Source: Mycolicibacter engbaekii
GTDB lineage: Bacteria; Actinomycetota; Actinomycetes; Mycobacteriales; Mycobacteriaceae
Assembly: GCF_002101585.1 (NCBI RefSeq)
Contig: NZ_LQOT01000024.1
Coordinates: 62,001-126,000, forward strand
DNA length: 64,000 nucleotides
Reading direction: 5' to 3'
The first letter of the stretch is position 1; every line of letters begins with the position of its first letter. The notes below the pieces were generated by a model that saw nothing but the letters and a program-made list of their open reading frames with translations, was not told where the DNA came from and searched no databases. The translations under genes were made by a program, and so were the position numbers. Shown in pieces: positions 25,543 through 33,396 of the stretch.

Positions 25543-27363
25543 ATGCCGAATACCGCGGACTTCATCCTCGAGCGGCTTCGTCAGTGGGGGGTCCACCGAA
25601 TCTTCGGCTACCCCGGCGACGGCATTCTGTCGATGGTGGGTGCGCTGGACCGCGCCGGCGGCGACCCCGAGTTCATCCAGCCGCGCCATGAGGAGATGGC
25701 CGCGTTCATGGCGACCGGCCACGCCAAGTTCACCGGAGAACTCGGCTGCTGCCTTGCCACGTCCGGCGGCGGTGCCATCCATCTGCTCAACGGCCTCTAC
25801 GACGCCAAGCTGGACCACCAGCCGGTGGTTGCGATCGTCGGTCAGCAGCGGCGGTTGTCGCTGGGTACGGCGTTCCAGCAGGAGATCGACGCAAACTCGC
25901 TGTATAAGGACGTCGCTTCGGATTTCGTCCAAACGTGCATGGCGCCCGTGCAAGCCCGCCATCTGGTGGACCGAGCCTGCAAGGTGGCGCTGACCAATCG
26001 GACGGTGGCCACCATCATCCTGCCGGAGGACGTGGCCGAGGAAGAGGCGGTGACCTCGCCGCCGCGGCAGCACGGTGCCGTGTTCAGCAGCGTCGGATGG
26101 ACCAAGCCGCGGATGGTCCCGCCACCGAGCGAACTGCGCAGAGCTGCCGAGATCCTCAACGAGGGCGAGAAGGTGGCGATCCTGGTCGGGGCCGGCGCCG
26201 CCGATGCCGCCGACGAAGTGGCCGAGGCCGCCGATCTGCTCGGCGCCGGGGTGGCCAAGACGGCGCTGGGCCGCGCGGCGTTACCCGATGAACTGCCCTA
26301 CGTGACCGGGCCGATAGGCCTGCTGGGCTCCACGGCCAGTGTTGCGATGATGTCCGGCGCCGACACCTTGTTCATGATCGGGACCAGCTTTCCCTATTCC
26401 GAGTGGCTGCCCGAGGAGGGACAGGCCCGGGGGGTGGAGATCAACCACGACGAGAAGATGATCGGGGTGCGCTATCCCGTCCAGGCGAACCTGGTCGGCG
26501 ACTCGAAAGACACGCTCGCCGAACTGATTCCATTGTTGCATCGCAAGCAAGACCGGTCGTGGCGGAACAAGATCGAAAGCGAGGTACAGACCTGGTGGCG
26601 GGTGCTGGACGACCGCGCTCACGACAAGGCCAGCCCGCTGCACCCCGAGTTGGTGGTTCATGAGCTGTCCAAGCGGCTACCGGAGAACGCCGTGGTCACC
26701 ACCGATGCCGGGTCGGTCACCAACTGGTGGGCGCGGCACCTGCGGCTACGGCGCGGCATGGCGGCCTCGCTGTCCGGCAACCTCGCGACCATGGGCCCCG
26801 GGACCCCGTATGCGATCAGCGCCAAACTGGCCCACCCGCATCGGCCGGTGATCGCCATCGTCGGCGATGGCGCGTTTCAGATGAACGGCATGGCGGAGAT
26901 GATCACCGTGAAGCGCTATCGCGACCGGTTGTCCGCGGGACCGCTGATTTTCTGCGTGTTCAACAACAAAGACCTCAACCAGGTGACCTGGGAGCAGCGG
27001 GCGATGGGCGGTGAGCCCAAATTCGAAGACTCGCAGACACTTCCAGACGTACCCTATGCCGAGTTCGCGCAGCTGCTGGGTTTGACCGGCATCCGTTGCG
27101 ACAGCCCCGAGACCATAGGTGCCGCGTGGGACCAGGCATTGGCCGCGTCCGGACCGGTGGTGCTGGAAGTGGTTGTGGACCCTGATGTCCCGCCGGTGCC
27201 GCCGCACATCGAGAAGTCGATGGCCAAGAACACCGCCAAAGCGATGCTCAAGGACCCAGACCGGGCAGGCGTCCTCGCCCAGGGCGCGCGACAGAAGATG
27301 CACGAGTTCACCGAGTCCGCCCGGCAGTCGGTGCGCGACATCCGCAGCAAGAACGGCGGTTAG
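25543..27363 (+). CDS. Thiamine pyrophosphate-dependent enzyme (pyruvate oxidase/acetolactate synthase-like)
   Basis: 606 residues, three TPP-enzyme domains. The N-terminal Pyr domain has GYPGDGILS and the cofactor Glu at HEEMAAFMATGHAKFTG (~48). The C-terminal PP domain has IVGDGAFQMNGMAEMITV with the FNNKDLNQ Asn (GDG...NN motif) for Mg/TPP. It belongs to the stress-linked group near pyruvate oxidase; the exact reaction, decarboxylation of pyruvate or another 2-keto acid, is not certain. ATG 25543 or the TTG one codon earlier. It is followed after 6 bp by a methyltransferase and probably co-transcribed from the SigF promoter. Confidence 0.85.
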   Translation: MPNTADFILERLRQWGVHRIFGYPGDGILSMVGALDRAGGDPEFIQPRHEEMAAFMATGHAKFTGELGCCLATSGGGAIHLLNGLYDAKLDHQPVVAIVGQQRRLSLGTAFQQEIDANSLYKDVASDFVQTCMAPVQARHLVDRACKVALTNRTVATIILPEDVAEEEAVTSPPRQHGAVFSSVGWTKPRMVPPPSELRRAAEILNEGEKVAILVGAGAADAADEVAEAADLLGAGVAKTALGRAALPDELPYVTGPIGLLGSTASVAMMSGADTLFMIGTSFPYSEWLPEEGQARGVEINHDEKMIGVRYPVQANLVGDSKDTLAELIPLLHRKQDRSWRNKIESEVQTWWRVLDDRAHDKASPLHPELVVHELSKRLPENAVVTTDAGSVTNWWARHLRLRRGMAASLSGNLATMGPGTPYAISAKLAHPHRPVIAIVGDGAFQMNGMAEMITVKRYRDRLSAGPLIFCVFNNKDLNQVTWEQRAMGGEPKFEDSQTLPDVPYAEFAQLLGLTGIRCDSPETIGAAWDQALAASGPVVLEVVVDPDVPPVPPHIEKSMAKNTAKAMLKDPDRAGVLAQGARQKMHEFTESARQSVRDIRSKNGG

Positions 27364-27369
27364 CCACCG

Positions 27370-28065
27370 ATGACAACCTTCTACAGGCCCAACGCACTAC
27401 GTCGTAGGCCGCTGAACGTGGACGGCGTCTATGCGCCGCAGGACGATTCGCACCTTCTCATCGACACTATGAATGACAGCGGCCTGGTCGGTGGGGCCCG
27501 TGTGCTGGATCTGTGCACGGGTAGTGGGGTGGCGGCCATCGCGGCGGCCGAGCTGGGTGCGGCAAGCGTCACCGCCTACGACATCTGCCCGCGGGCGGTG
27601 CGGTGCGCACGGGACAACGCACGTGCGGCCGGTGTGGATGTGACGATCCGGCAGGGGACCTGGAGTCAGGCACTGCGGTGCGCGCCCTTCGATCTGGTGG
27701 TTGCCAATCCGCCTTACGTTCCCTCGCCGGCCGGCGGCGGTCCCATCCCGTCGGCGGGCGGACCCGAATGGTCCTGGAACGGCGGCGTCGACGGACGGAT
27801 CGTGCTGGATCCGCTGTGCCGCTCCGCGGTATCGCTGTTGGGCGGGGGCGGGACCCTGCTGCTGGTGCAGTCCGCTCTTGCCGGGGTGGCGCACTCGTTG
27901 CGGAGTCTGCGCCAATCGGGCCTTGCCGCCCAGGTCGTGGCGGTGCGCGACATCCCGTTCGGCCCGGTGCTCTCCGCGCACGCCGACTGGCTGGAGCAGA
28001 CCGGTCGAGTGCCGCGCGGCTGTCGCGTGGAACAGTTGGTCGTCATCCGGGCGGTCAAGCCGTGA
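27370..28065 (+). CDS. HemK-type SAM-dependent methyltransferase
   Basis: 231 residues. SAM motif VLDLCTGSGVAAIAAAELG (~42-60), Asp at motif II (YDICPRAV), and the NPPY catalytic motif VVANPPYVPSP (~114-124) of the N5-glutamine methyltransferase/HemK2 class. Probably methylates a Gln in a protein or another acceptor. It lies 6 bp after the TPP enzyme and overlaps the GTG of the CDGSH gene, so it is part of a three-gene SigF operon. Confidence 0.85.
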   Translation: MTTFYRPNALRRRPLNVDGVYAPQDDSHLLIDTMNDSGLVGGARVLDLCTGSGVAAIAAAELGAASVTAYDICPRAVRCARDNARAAGVDVTIRQGTWSQALRCAPFDLVVANPPYVPSPAGGGPIPSAGGPEWSWNGGVDGRIVLDPLCRSAVSLLGGGGTLLLVQSALAGVAHSLRSLRQSGLAAQVVAVRDIPFGPVLSAHADWLEQTGRVPRGCRVEQLVVIRAVKP

Positions 28066-28265
28066 GCACCGTGGTGCGGCCCGTCCGCAACGGCCCGGTG
28101 CTGGTCGCCGGGCCCGTACGCATCGAGACGCCCGAAGGTGTCGTCGAATCGGATCGGTTCATGGTGGCCATCTGCACCTGTGGCCGCAGCCGCAACTATC
28201 CGCTGTGCGACACCAGTCATCGGCGGTGCAAGGGGGCGCGCGGCGACCGGGCCGACACGCAGTAG
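28062..28265 (+). CDS. CDGSH iron-sulfur protein
   Basis: 67 residues. The Cys3His cluster motif is CTCGRSRNYPLCDTSH (~38-53), the CDGSH type that holds a labile 2Fe-2S cluster. Likely an electron or cluster carrier or redox sensor. The GTG overlaps the methyltransferase stop (GTGA), so it is coupled. Single CDGSH repeat, no membrane segment. Confidence 0.85.
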   Translation: MSTVVRPVRNGPVLVAGPVRIETPEGVVESDRFMVAICTCGRSRNYPLCDTSHRRCKGARGDRADTQ

Positions 28266-28274
28266 CCGCGTCGT

Positions 28275-28481
28275 TTAGCCTTCGGCCTGGTAGTCGTCGT
28301 CGGGCAGCGGAACACTGATGGCCTGCTCGATCACGTCGGCAGGATTGGCGTCGACCTCGGCGATGTTTTCCAGCCGGGCGGGGTCCAGCCCCTCGTCGTC
28401 GGCGTCGGCGGGAATGCGCTGTTCGGCGAGGTCCGCCTCCGATGCGTCGGTCGGCGGCAGATCCTGAGGGTTGCTCATCAT
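28275..28481 (-). CDS. Small acidic protein in MerR operon
   Basis: 68 residues, strongly acidic (many Asp/Glu), no Cys, probably flexible. Its ATG overlaps the stop of the MerR gene (ATGA), so the two are translated together. AAGGGG precedes the start. I do not recognise a domain. Ends 10 bp from the convergent CDGSH gene. Confidence 0.7.
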   Translation of the reverse strand: MMSNPQDLPPTDASEADLAEQRIPADADDEGLDPARLENIAEVDANPADVIEQAISVPLPDDDYQAEG

Positions 28482-28915
28482 GACCCCTTTCGTTTGCGTG
28501 TTCGCGGCCCGGCCTGCGCGGGCCGGTCGGCGCGCTGCGCGGCCGCGAGCAGGGCATAGTCCGATTTCAGCGCAGTGTTGTCAGATCTCAACCGAGTGTT
28601 GTCGGTCTGCAGTCTATTGTTGTCCGACTCCAGGCGAACGTTGTCGGCCTCCAGCCGGGCGTTGCGGGCTTCCAGGCCGAGGATCTGCCCGATGCCCGCC
28701 GTGTTGATCCCGATGGCCACCAGCTCGGTGATGCGGCGCAACCGAGCGAGATCGTCGTCGCTGTAGCGACGTGTCCCGCCGGCGGTGCGCGCCGGGGTGA
28801 GCAGCCCACGGCTCTCGTAGAGCCGCAGGGTCTGCGGGCCGATACCGGACAACTCAGCTGCCACCGAGATGCCGTATACCCCCAGCCCGGACCGGGCACT
28901 CATCGCATCACTCAC
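28478..28915 (-). CDS. MerR-family regulator with coiled-coil repeats
   Basis: 145 residues. An N-terminal MerR winged helix (YGISVAAELSGIGPQTLRLYESRGLLTPART, ~14-43; RRYSDDDLARL) resembles HspR. It is followed by heptad repeats (~84-118) with the pattern LExDNxRL repeated at least four times, a dimerising coil built from near-identical DNA units. A basic tail ends in RKRKGS. It is divergent from hsp20 and probably represses it through the palindromes between them (28968-29010). GTG start; the ATG four codons on is an alternative. Ligand unknown; no effector domain. Confidence 0.85.
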   Translation of the reverse strand: MSDAMSARSGLGVYGISVAAELSGIGPQTLRLYESRGLLTPARTAGGTRRYSDDDLARLRRITELVAIGINTAGIGQILGLEARNARLEADNVRLESDNNRLQTDNTRLRSDNTALKSDYALLAAAQRADRPAQAGPRTRKRKGS

Positions 28916-28967
28916 CGCGTATCGCTCCCACTCGCCGAAAACTCCTTCGCTACCTCTTGCGGCAATC

Positions 28968-29010
28968 TAGCACCAGTGCTATATAAAAATCTATGTCGGC
29001 AGACATAGAT
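28968..29010. promoter_or_regulatory. Operator palindromes between merR and hsp20
   Basis: Two adjacent inverted repeats: TAGCAC-CA-GTGCTA (28968-28981) and ATCTATGTC-GGCA-GACATAGAT (28989-29010). They are AT-rich for this genome and lie in the divergent gap, as MerR operators do. The HspR box of other mycobacteria (CTTGAGT-N7-ACTCAAG) is not present in this form. Confidence 0.6.
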
Positions 29011-29037
29011 GATCTGCCGTAGGACTAGGAGGTGGAG

Positions 29038-29457
29038 ATGATGTTGATGCGTACAGACCCGTTGCGTGATCTCGACCGGTGGACCCAGCAGGTGTTGGGC
29101 ACCGCGGCCCGGCCGGCGGTCATGCCCATGGACGCCTGGCGCGACGGTGACGAGTTCATCGTCGAATTCGACCTGCCCGGCGTCGCGGAAGACTCCTTGG
29201 ATCTCGATGTCGAGCGCAATGTGCTGACGGTGCACGCCGAGCGCCCCCTGGACCAGAACCGCGAAATGGTGTCCGCGGAGCGGCCGCGCGGTGTGTTCAG
29301 CCGGCAGCTGTTTCTCGGCGACAACCTCGACGTCGAACACATCCAGGCCAGTTACCACGACGGCGTGCTACGGCTGACCATCCCGGTCGCGGAGAAGGCG
29401 AAGCCGCGCCGCATCAAGATCGCCAGCGGCCACGGCGATCGGATCATCAACGCCTGA
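29038..29457 (+). CDS. Hsp20/alpha-crystallin small heat shock protein
   Basis: 139 residues, with a full alpha-crystallin domain (~37-130: [21 protein letters not shown] and the GVL-type [12 protein letters not shown]) and a short C-terminal IKI anchor. It is an ATP-independent holding chaperone. AGGAGG 6 bp before ATG 29038 sets the start. It is divergent from a MerR regulator and followed by a small conserved gene, as in the acr2 locus (Rv0251c-Rv0250c, from memory) of M. tuberculosis. Confidence 0.92.
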   Translation: MMLMRTDPLRDLDRWTQQVLGTAARPAVMPMDAWRDGDEFIVEFDLPGVAEDSLDLDVERNVLTVHAERPLDQNREMVSAERPRGVFSRQLFLGDNLDVEHIQASYHDGVLRLTIPVAEKAKPRRIKIASGHGDRIINA

Positions 29458-29507
29458 TTGCGAGGGGCCGGGCGGCGGCCTGCTACCCGGTGAAGGAGGT
29501 GAGCACC

Positions 29508-29780
29508 ATGACCACCGACACCCTGTCCGCGGAGGTCCTCGACGAAGCGGAGGACATTGTGCGCGCCGAATGGTTGCGCCTGTTCGCCGCGATACCGCAG
29601 ACCTGCACCGCGGCACGCACCGAAATGCCCGTCGCCCGGCCTCGCCTTCGTACGCTCGCCGCCGTCAGGCCGGCCCGGCGTGGTTGGCCCGAACCCGTAC
29701 TGCTCCGGTGCGGGTGCGAACCGCGGCAGCGCAGCGGAACCGTGTGGCCGACACAGCGGTCGCCTCCGAGGCCGCGGTGA
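29508..29780 (+). CDS. Small protein downstream of hsp20 (Rv0250c-like)
   Basis: 90 residues from ATG 29508 with GAAGGAGGTGAGC upstream; a GTG at 29490 adds six. The N-terminus MTTDTLSAEVLDEAEDIVRAEW fits what I remember of the small protein that follows acr2-type hsp20 genes. The middle is Pro/Arg-rich. It may be a genuine conserved protein, with the C-terminus (RSPPRPR) possibly altered. Function unknown. Same strand as hsp20, 50 bp after it. Confidence 0.6.
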   Translation: MTTDTLSAEVLDEAEDIVRAEWLRLFAAIPQTCTAARTEMPVARPRLRTLAAVRPARRGWPEPVLLRCGCEPRQRSGTVWPTQRSPPRPR

Positions 29781-29859
29781 CTGCCAGGCCGCGAAGAAGG
29801 AGGTGATGTTCCAGCGATAACCGGTGTGCCATCGCCGCCCGCGATGTCACCGTGCGCGT

Positions 29860-29911
29860 CGGCGGGGTACCCGCTGTCTGTCTGCTCTCCTCGGCAGCGG
29901 GTACCCCGCCG
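29860..29911. terminator. 17-bp perfect inverted repeat (terminator-like)
   Basis: CGGCGGGGTACCCGCTG (29860-29876) pairs exactly with 29895-29911, loop 18 nt. It lies between converging genes (29508-29780 and 29971-30915). The arms contain GGGTAC but no GTTT is 15-17 bp away, so it is not a promoter. Confidence 0.6.
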
Positions 29912-29970
29912 GTGCTCTGCGCGCAACGTGCTCGCCGACGCACCGGCCGGGCCGAGGCGCAGCCAGTGCG

Positions 29971-30915
29971 TCAGCTCATCCGAAGGTGCGCCTGCACGGT
30001 GGTTCCGGTCGCGGCCGTGTGGATGCGGACCAGGTCCGCGGTCGCGTTGACGACGAAGAGGCCGCATCCGTGCCCATCTCCATCGATAAAGGGCCGCCGG
30101 CCGGCCAATCGGTCCGTCAAGTACCCCAGATCGCGTGCCTGGCAGACCAATTGGTCGCCACTGTCCCAGAGCAGAAGTGTGCACGGGCCACGTCCGTGCT
30201 GCAGGCTGTTGGATGCCAGCTCATTGACGATCAGTTGCAAGTCCGCGATATCGGTGCCGGCGAAGCCGAACCAGCGCGCGTACTTCGCGCAGAACTGCCG
30301 GGCACCGGCCAGATCGGTGAGCCGGTGCAGCGTGTAGCTCGCCGCCGTGGGGCTCGGCGGCAGCGGCTCGTTGTAGCGGGCCCACGCGGCATCGGGCGCG
30401 AAATCCGAACTCGCTCGCTGTGGTTGCCCGGAATGCCCGAGCAGGGGATGGGTGATCTCGGCGTCGGCGAGCGTCTTCGAGTCCAGGCCTGCGTCGTAGG
30501 GGCACAGCACGGTGATGTCCCGGCCGTCAAAGGCCTCGTTGACCAGAGCCTCATGCTGGACGCAGGCCGGATACTCCGGTGCCGATCGGCCCTGCCAGAC
30601 CAGCTCGCAAACCATCCGTACCGCACTCGAGGGGTGCCTGTCGGCGAATGTGCCCAGTACGCCGCCCAGTACGTGACCGGGGTTGCGCCCCACGGTGCCG
30701 ATGTCGATCAGGCTCACAGCCGCGGCGGTGTCCGCGGGTAAGGCCTGGCGCAGTCGCGACAGGTTCGGGCCGGGCACCGCCACCAATACGGGCTGCCCAG
30801 CCGCCACACCGTCGGCGACGAACGGCACCAGGCAGTCGAGATACTCCTGCGGTGACCGGTAGAACAGGGCGATGTGCCCGGCAGGGCCGCGCTGAAGATC
30901 GGCAGTGACCGTCAT
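29971..30915 (-). CDS. MEDS-HATPase sensor/anti-sigma regulator
   Basis: 314 residues. An N-terminal MEDS domain (~10-170: IALFYRSPQEYLDCLVPFV, LCPYDAG) is followed by an RsbW-type HATPase (~190-310: IVNELASNSLQHGRGPCTLLL N-box, GHGCGLFVV G-box). MEDS proteins sense methanogen/methylotroph-type or redox signals, and the HATPase half would act on a sigma or STAS partner. The ATG is preceded by GGGCTGGGAGCG. It is a separate partner-switching candidate from RsbW and from the STAS-HATPase fusion. Confidence 0.85.
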   Translation of the reverse strand: MTVTADLQRGPAGHIALFYRSPQEYLDCLVPFVADGVAAGQPVLVAVPGPNLSRLRQALPADTAAAVSLIDIGTVGRNPGHVLGGVLGTFADRHPSSAVRMVCELVWQGRSAPEYPACVQHEALVNEAFDGRDITVLCPYDAGLDSKTLADAEITHPLLGHSGQPQRASSDFAPDAAWARYNEPLPPSPTAASYTLHRLTDLAGARQFCAKYARWFGFAGTDIADLQLIVNELASNSLQHGRGPCTLLLWDSGDQLVCQARDLGYLTDRLAGRRPFIDGDGHGCGLFVVNATADLVRIHTAATGTTVQAHLRMS

Positions 30916-31019
30916 CGCTCCCAGCCCTGTCTATCCGCGCGTGAACGAGCCGCAGCGCAGGCTCGAGTCCATCAGCGCGAGGCGCGGTCCGGGGGCGTCC
31001 GGTGTGCCGCGGGTACCGA

Positions 31020-31175
31020 TCAATACCAGTAGCGCCGACCGGCCACCGGGCGCCCGACTGCGCCCAGAATCCACAAGGCCGCGCCGACGATCAGCAGAAT
31101 GATGCCGACAGTCCAGAGGATGTTGATCTTGAAGATGAGCGCCAGAATAATCAGGATTACTCCGAGGGCAATCAT
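31020..31175 (-). CDS. DUF6131-type small membrane protein, copy 2
   Basis: 51 residues: MIALGVILIILALIF, a second hydrophobic segment and the tail GRRYWY. It matches copy 1 at 13736-13891 in length, layout and tail. The ATG at 31175 has GAGAGAAGGG upstream and lies 15 bp after the stop of the 77-residue gene, so both are in one SigF operon. Function unknown. Too short to be picked up by usual size cut-offs. Confidence 0.78.
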   Translation of the reverse strand: MIALGVILIILALIFKINILWTVGIILLIVGAALWILGAVGRPVAGRRYWY

Positions 31176-31190
31176 CACTAATCCCTTCTC

Positions 31191-31424
31191 TCACACAATG
31201 AAACTGACCGCATCCGACGAAGAGGGCTGCGGTAAACGGCAATCCGAGACCACAGGCTTGACGCCCGCATAGTTCAGCGGGCCGGCCAAGACGGTGACGG
31301 CGATGGTACCGGCCGAGGCGCAACTGGTGGGGCCCTCGTGGAAGTACCCGCGCTGCCACGCCGCGAAGGCGCCGATGAGCAACCACAACAGCACCACCGT
31401 CCCGGCCAATCCACCGAAGCGCAT
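31191..31424 (-). CDS. Small membrane/secreted protein, 77 aa
   Basis: 77 residues. An N-terminal hydrophobic segment (GLAGTVVLLWLLIGAFAAW, ~5-23) is followed by a soluble part with two Cys (TSCASAG and SDCRLPQP). Probably an anchored or secreted protein with a disulfide. Resembles conserved mycobacterial proteins of unknown function. GGAGG before ATG 31424 sets the start; the frame opens at 31454. A SigF-type promoter is at 31453-31478. Confidence 0.72.
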   Translation of the reverse strand: MRFGGLAGTVVLLWLLIGAFAAWQRGYFHEGPTSCASAGTIAVTVLAGPLNYAGVKPVVSDCRLPQPSSSDAVSFIV

Positions 31425-31452
31425 CCGTCCTCCATTCACCTGTAGGGCCACC

Positions 31453-31478
31453 ATTCCCCGGCCAAAGCCATTTCAAAC
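31453..31478 (-). promoter_or_regulatory. SigF-type promoter for 77-aa and DUF6131 genes
   Basis: Minus strand GTTT (31475-31478), 16 bp, GGGAAT (31453-31458). One -10 change from the consensus. Confidence 0.5.
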
Positions 31479-31538
31479 CTGATTCGCAGAAACCGGCCTC
31501 GATCGCGAGGTTTGACCATCCGCATGGATGCGGCAGAG

Positions 31539-31564
31539 GATTTCCGGCCGGACCCGGTGGGTAT
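31539..31564 (+). promoter_or_regulatory. SigF-type promoter for ChaB-like gene
   Basis: GATT (31539-31542), 16 bp, GGGTAT (31559-31564). One -35 mismatch; 32 bp before ATG 31597. Confidence 0.5.
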
Positions 31565-31596
31565 CCCGGAGGCATCGGATCGCTATTGGAGGTCTC

Positions 31597-32010
31597 ATGC
31601 CCAAGACGACGAAGAGCGGCACCGCCAAACGCGGCGAGTTGCCCACCACGCTGCAGCGTTCCAGCGCCAAGGCACAACGCACCTTCGCCAAAGCCCACGA
31701 CGCGGCGGCCAAGGAGTACGGCAGCGAGCAGCGCGCCCACCGAGTCGCCTACGCAGCGCTCAAGCACAGTTTCGAGAAGGTCGGCGACCATTGGGAGCCG
31801 AAGAAGAAGCGGGGCCCCTCAGATCAGCTCGCGGCCGGTGGCGGGCCGAACAACTCCGGAAGCTCAGCAGAGGGCGTCGACGCCAACGCGAGCAAGCGGC
31901 ACCTGCTCGACCTTGCCCGGCGGCTGGACATTCACGGACGCTCGACGATGCGAAAGTCCGAGCTGGTCACGGCGATCAAGAAACACAACCGCCGGGTCCG
32001 GGGAAAGTAG
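31597..32010 (+). CDS. ChaB-like protein with Rho-N/SAP-type C-terminus
   Basis: 137 residues, very basic. The N-terminal ~65 residues match the ChaB family (ELPTTLQRSSAKAQRTFAKAHDAA). A linker follows, then a C-terminal ~40-residue SAP/Rho-N-like helical hairpin (KRHLLDLARRLDIHGRSTMRKSELVTAIKKH) that suits nucleic-acid binding. It is probably a small DNA- or RNA-binding stress protein. TTGGAGGTCTC before ATG 31597 sets the start. Confidence 0.8.
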   Translation: MPKTTKSGTAKRGELPTTLQRSSAKAQRTFAKAHDAAAKEYGSEQRAHRVAYAALKHSFEKVGDHWEPKKKRGPSDQLAAGGGPNNSGSSAEGVDANASKRHLLDLARRLDIHGRSTMRKSELVTAIKKHNRRVRGK

Positions 32011-32035
32011 CCGACTGTCGGCGGCCGTCCGCCAT

Positions 32036-32722
32036 TCACTGCGGGCCGCGGCCGCCGGCCAACCCGGCGATCGGCGTCTGACCCAGGTGTGCCGACAGAT
32101 CCTCGGCATTGTCGAAAACCGCAGCGGCCCCGGCATTTTCCAGCTCCAAGCGGCATGCGCCGCCGCTGAGCAGACCGATGCTGACCACCCCCGCACGTGC
32201 GCATGCCTTCGCGTCCCAGACCGCGTCGCCCACAAAGACCGCGCTTTCAGCCGTGGCGCCGACGCGATCCAGTGCGACGCCGATGATGCCCGGGTGCGGC
32301 TTGGCGACATCGACGTCGGCCGATGAGGTGACTGCCGTGATCAACTCATCGCACGCGAGGACCTGGCGCAGGACCGTCAACTCGTCCTCTGGGGCAGAAG
32401 TGGCCAGCACCACCGGAAGGCCCAAGGCGGCAACCGATTCCAGAAGTGCGCGAGCTCCCGGAAGTGGTGCGAGCAGCTCCGCGGACTGAAGGTAGTAGCG
32501 CGAGTGCAGGTCTTGGAGCCGGTGGCGAACGTCCTCATCGGCATCGCCGGACAATGTGCGTACCAGCTCCGCGCCGTCCATGCCGATGGCGCGGTGGATG
32601 CGCCAGCATTCCACCTCGACGTTCAACTCGGCGAACGAACGCTGCCAGGCGTACACATGCAGGTAATTGGAATCGACGAGGGTGCCGTCGATGTCGAACA
32701 GCACAGCCGGTTGCCCACGCAC
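32036..32722 (-). CDS. HAD-family hydrolase
   Basis: 228 residues. HAD motifs in order: I, LFDIDGTLVDSN (~8-19); II, the ATSAPE Ser/Thr (~109-114); III, the KPHPGI Lys (~144); IV, VGDAVWDAKA (~165-174). It belongs to the beta-phosphoglucomutase/phosphoglycolate phosphatase-like group with a helical cap between I and II. A phosphatase or mutase for a small sugar phosphate is likely. GAAGGGGAACAC before the GTG at 32722 sets the start. Confidence 0.85.
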   Translation of the reverse strand: MRGQPAVLFDIDGTLVDSNYLHVYAWQRSFAELNVEVECWRIHRAIGMDGAELVRTLSGDADEDVRHRLQDLHSRYYLQSAELLAPLPGARALLESVAALGLPVVLATSAPEDELTVLRQVLACDELITAVTSSADVDVAKPHPGIIGVALDRVGATAESAVFVGDAVWDAKACARAGVVSIGLLSGGACRLELENAGAAAVFDNAEDLSAHLGQTPIAGLAGGRGPQ

Positions 32723-32765
32723 GTGTTCCCCTTCCGTCGCCGATGTCCCGGCGGGGTGAGGACCG

Positions 32766-33203
32766 TCAGGGCACCAGGCGAAGCGGGCGGCCCGACCGCT
32801 GAACGTCGGCCAAGGCATCCGCCAGCGAGGTAACCAGCGGAAGACGCGACTGCGGGTCACAGATTCGCAGCAGGTTCGACAGGGCGGGGCTTGTGACCAC
32901 TTTGAATTGCGTCTGCGCGCTTTCGCACCGCGCGCTGATCGATTGCAGCGCCGTAAAACCGGCGGTGCCAATGAATGTCAGCTCAGCCAAGTCGACTACC
33001 AGCCACTCGCAGCATTCGGCGCAACGTTGCGCGTAGTCGGCGAACGGGCCGGCGTTGACGGCGTCGACCTCTCCGTTGACGGCGACGACGGCACCCGTGC
33101 GGCCCCAATGGACGGTGAACCGGGCGGTATGACTCCGCCAGACCTGGGTGGCTTCTGTGGCGGGCGCGGCGAAAGCGTTCTGCGACAAATCGATGGTGGT
33201 CAT
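32766..33203 (-). CDS. STAS domain protein B
   Basis: 145 residues, one STAS domain: AVVAVNGEVDAVNAG, LVVDLAELTFIGTAGFTALQS. The usual phospho-Ser position is Ala (GTAG) as in protein A at 15974. It starts MTTIDLSQN; Thr at residue 2 is the position that PknD phosphorylates in the M. tuberculosis STAS protein Rv0516c (from memory), so a Thr in the tail may be used for control instead. The ATG at 33203 has GATGGAG upstream; the frame opens at 33290. Paralog of protein A, with a shared upstream element. Confidence 0.82.
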   Translation of the reverse strand: MTTIDLSQNAFAAPATEATQVWRSHTARFTVHWGRTGAVVAVNGEVDAVNAGPFADYAQRCAECCEWLVVDLAELTFIGTAGFTALQSISARCESAQTQFKVVTSPALSNLLRICDPQSRLPLVTSLADALADVQRSGRPLRLVP

Positions 33204-33293
33204 GCTTATGGCTCCATCAGTCGACGAATCGTGCTGTTGGATCATGTCAACGAAATCACTTACGGATCCGTGTTGACATGGACGCTTCACTGC

Positions 33294-33309
33294 GGCTGTG
33301 AGCTCAACC
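33294..33309 (-). promoter_or_regulatory. 16-bp element shared by both STAS genes (second copy)
   Basis: Minus strand GGTTGAGCTCACAGCC, 15/16 identical to 16520-16535, 91 bp before the STAS B start. Confidence 0.4.
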
Positions 33310-33396
33310 GGAGAAACCAGACGTTACCGACATCCGCTTCGACTGGTAAAGGGATCGTCCGACACTTTCGGGAAACTCCCAGCCCAGACTTAACTT

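Noticed and set aside
29860..29911. GGGTAC in the hairpin arms as SigF -10
   Set aside because: No GTTT-like box at 15-17 bp on the proper side.
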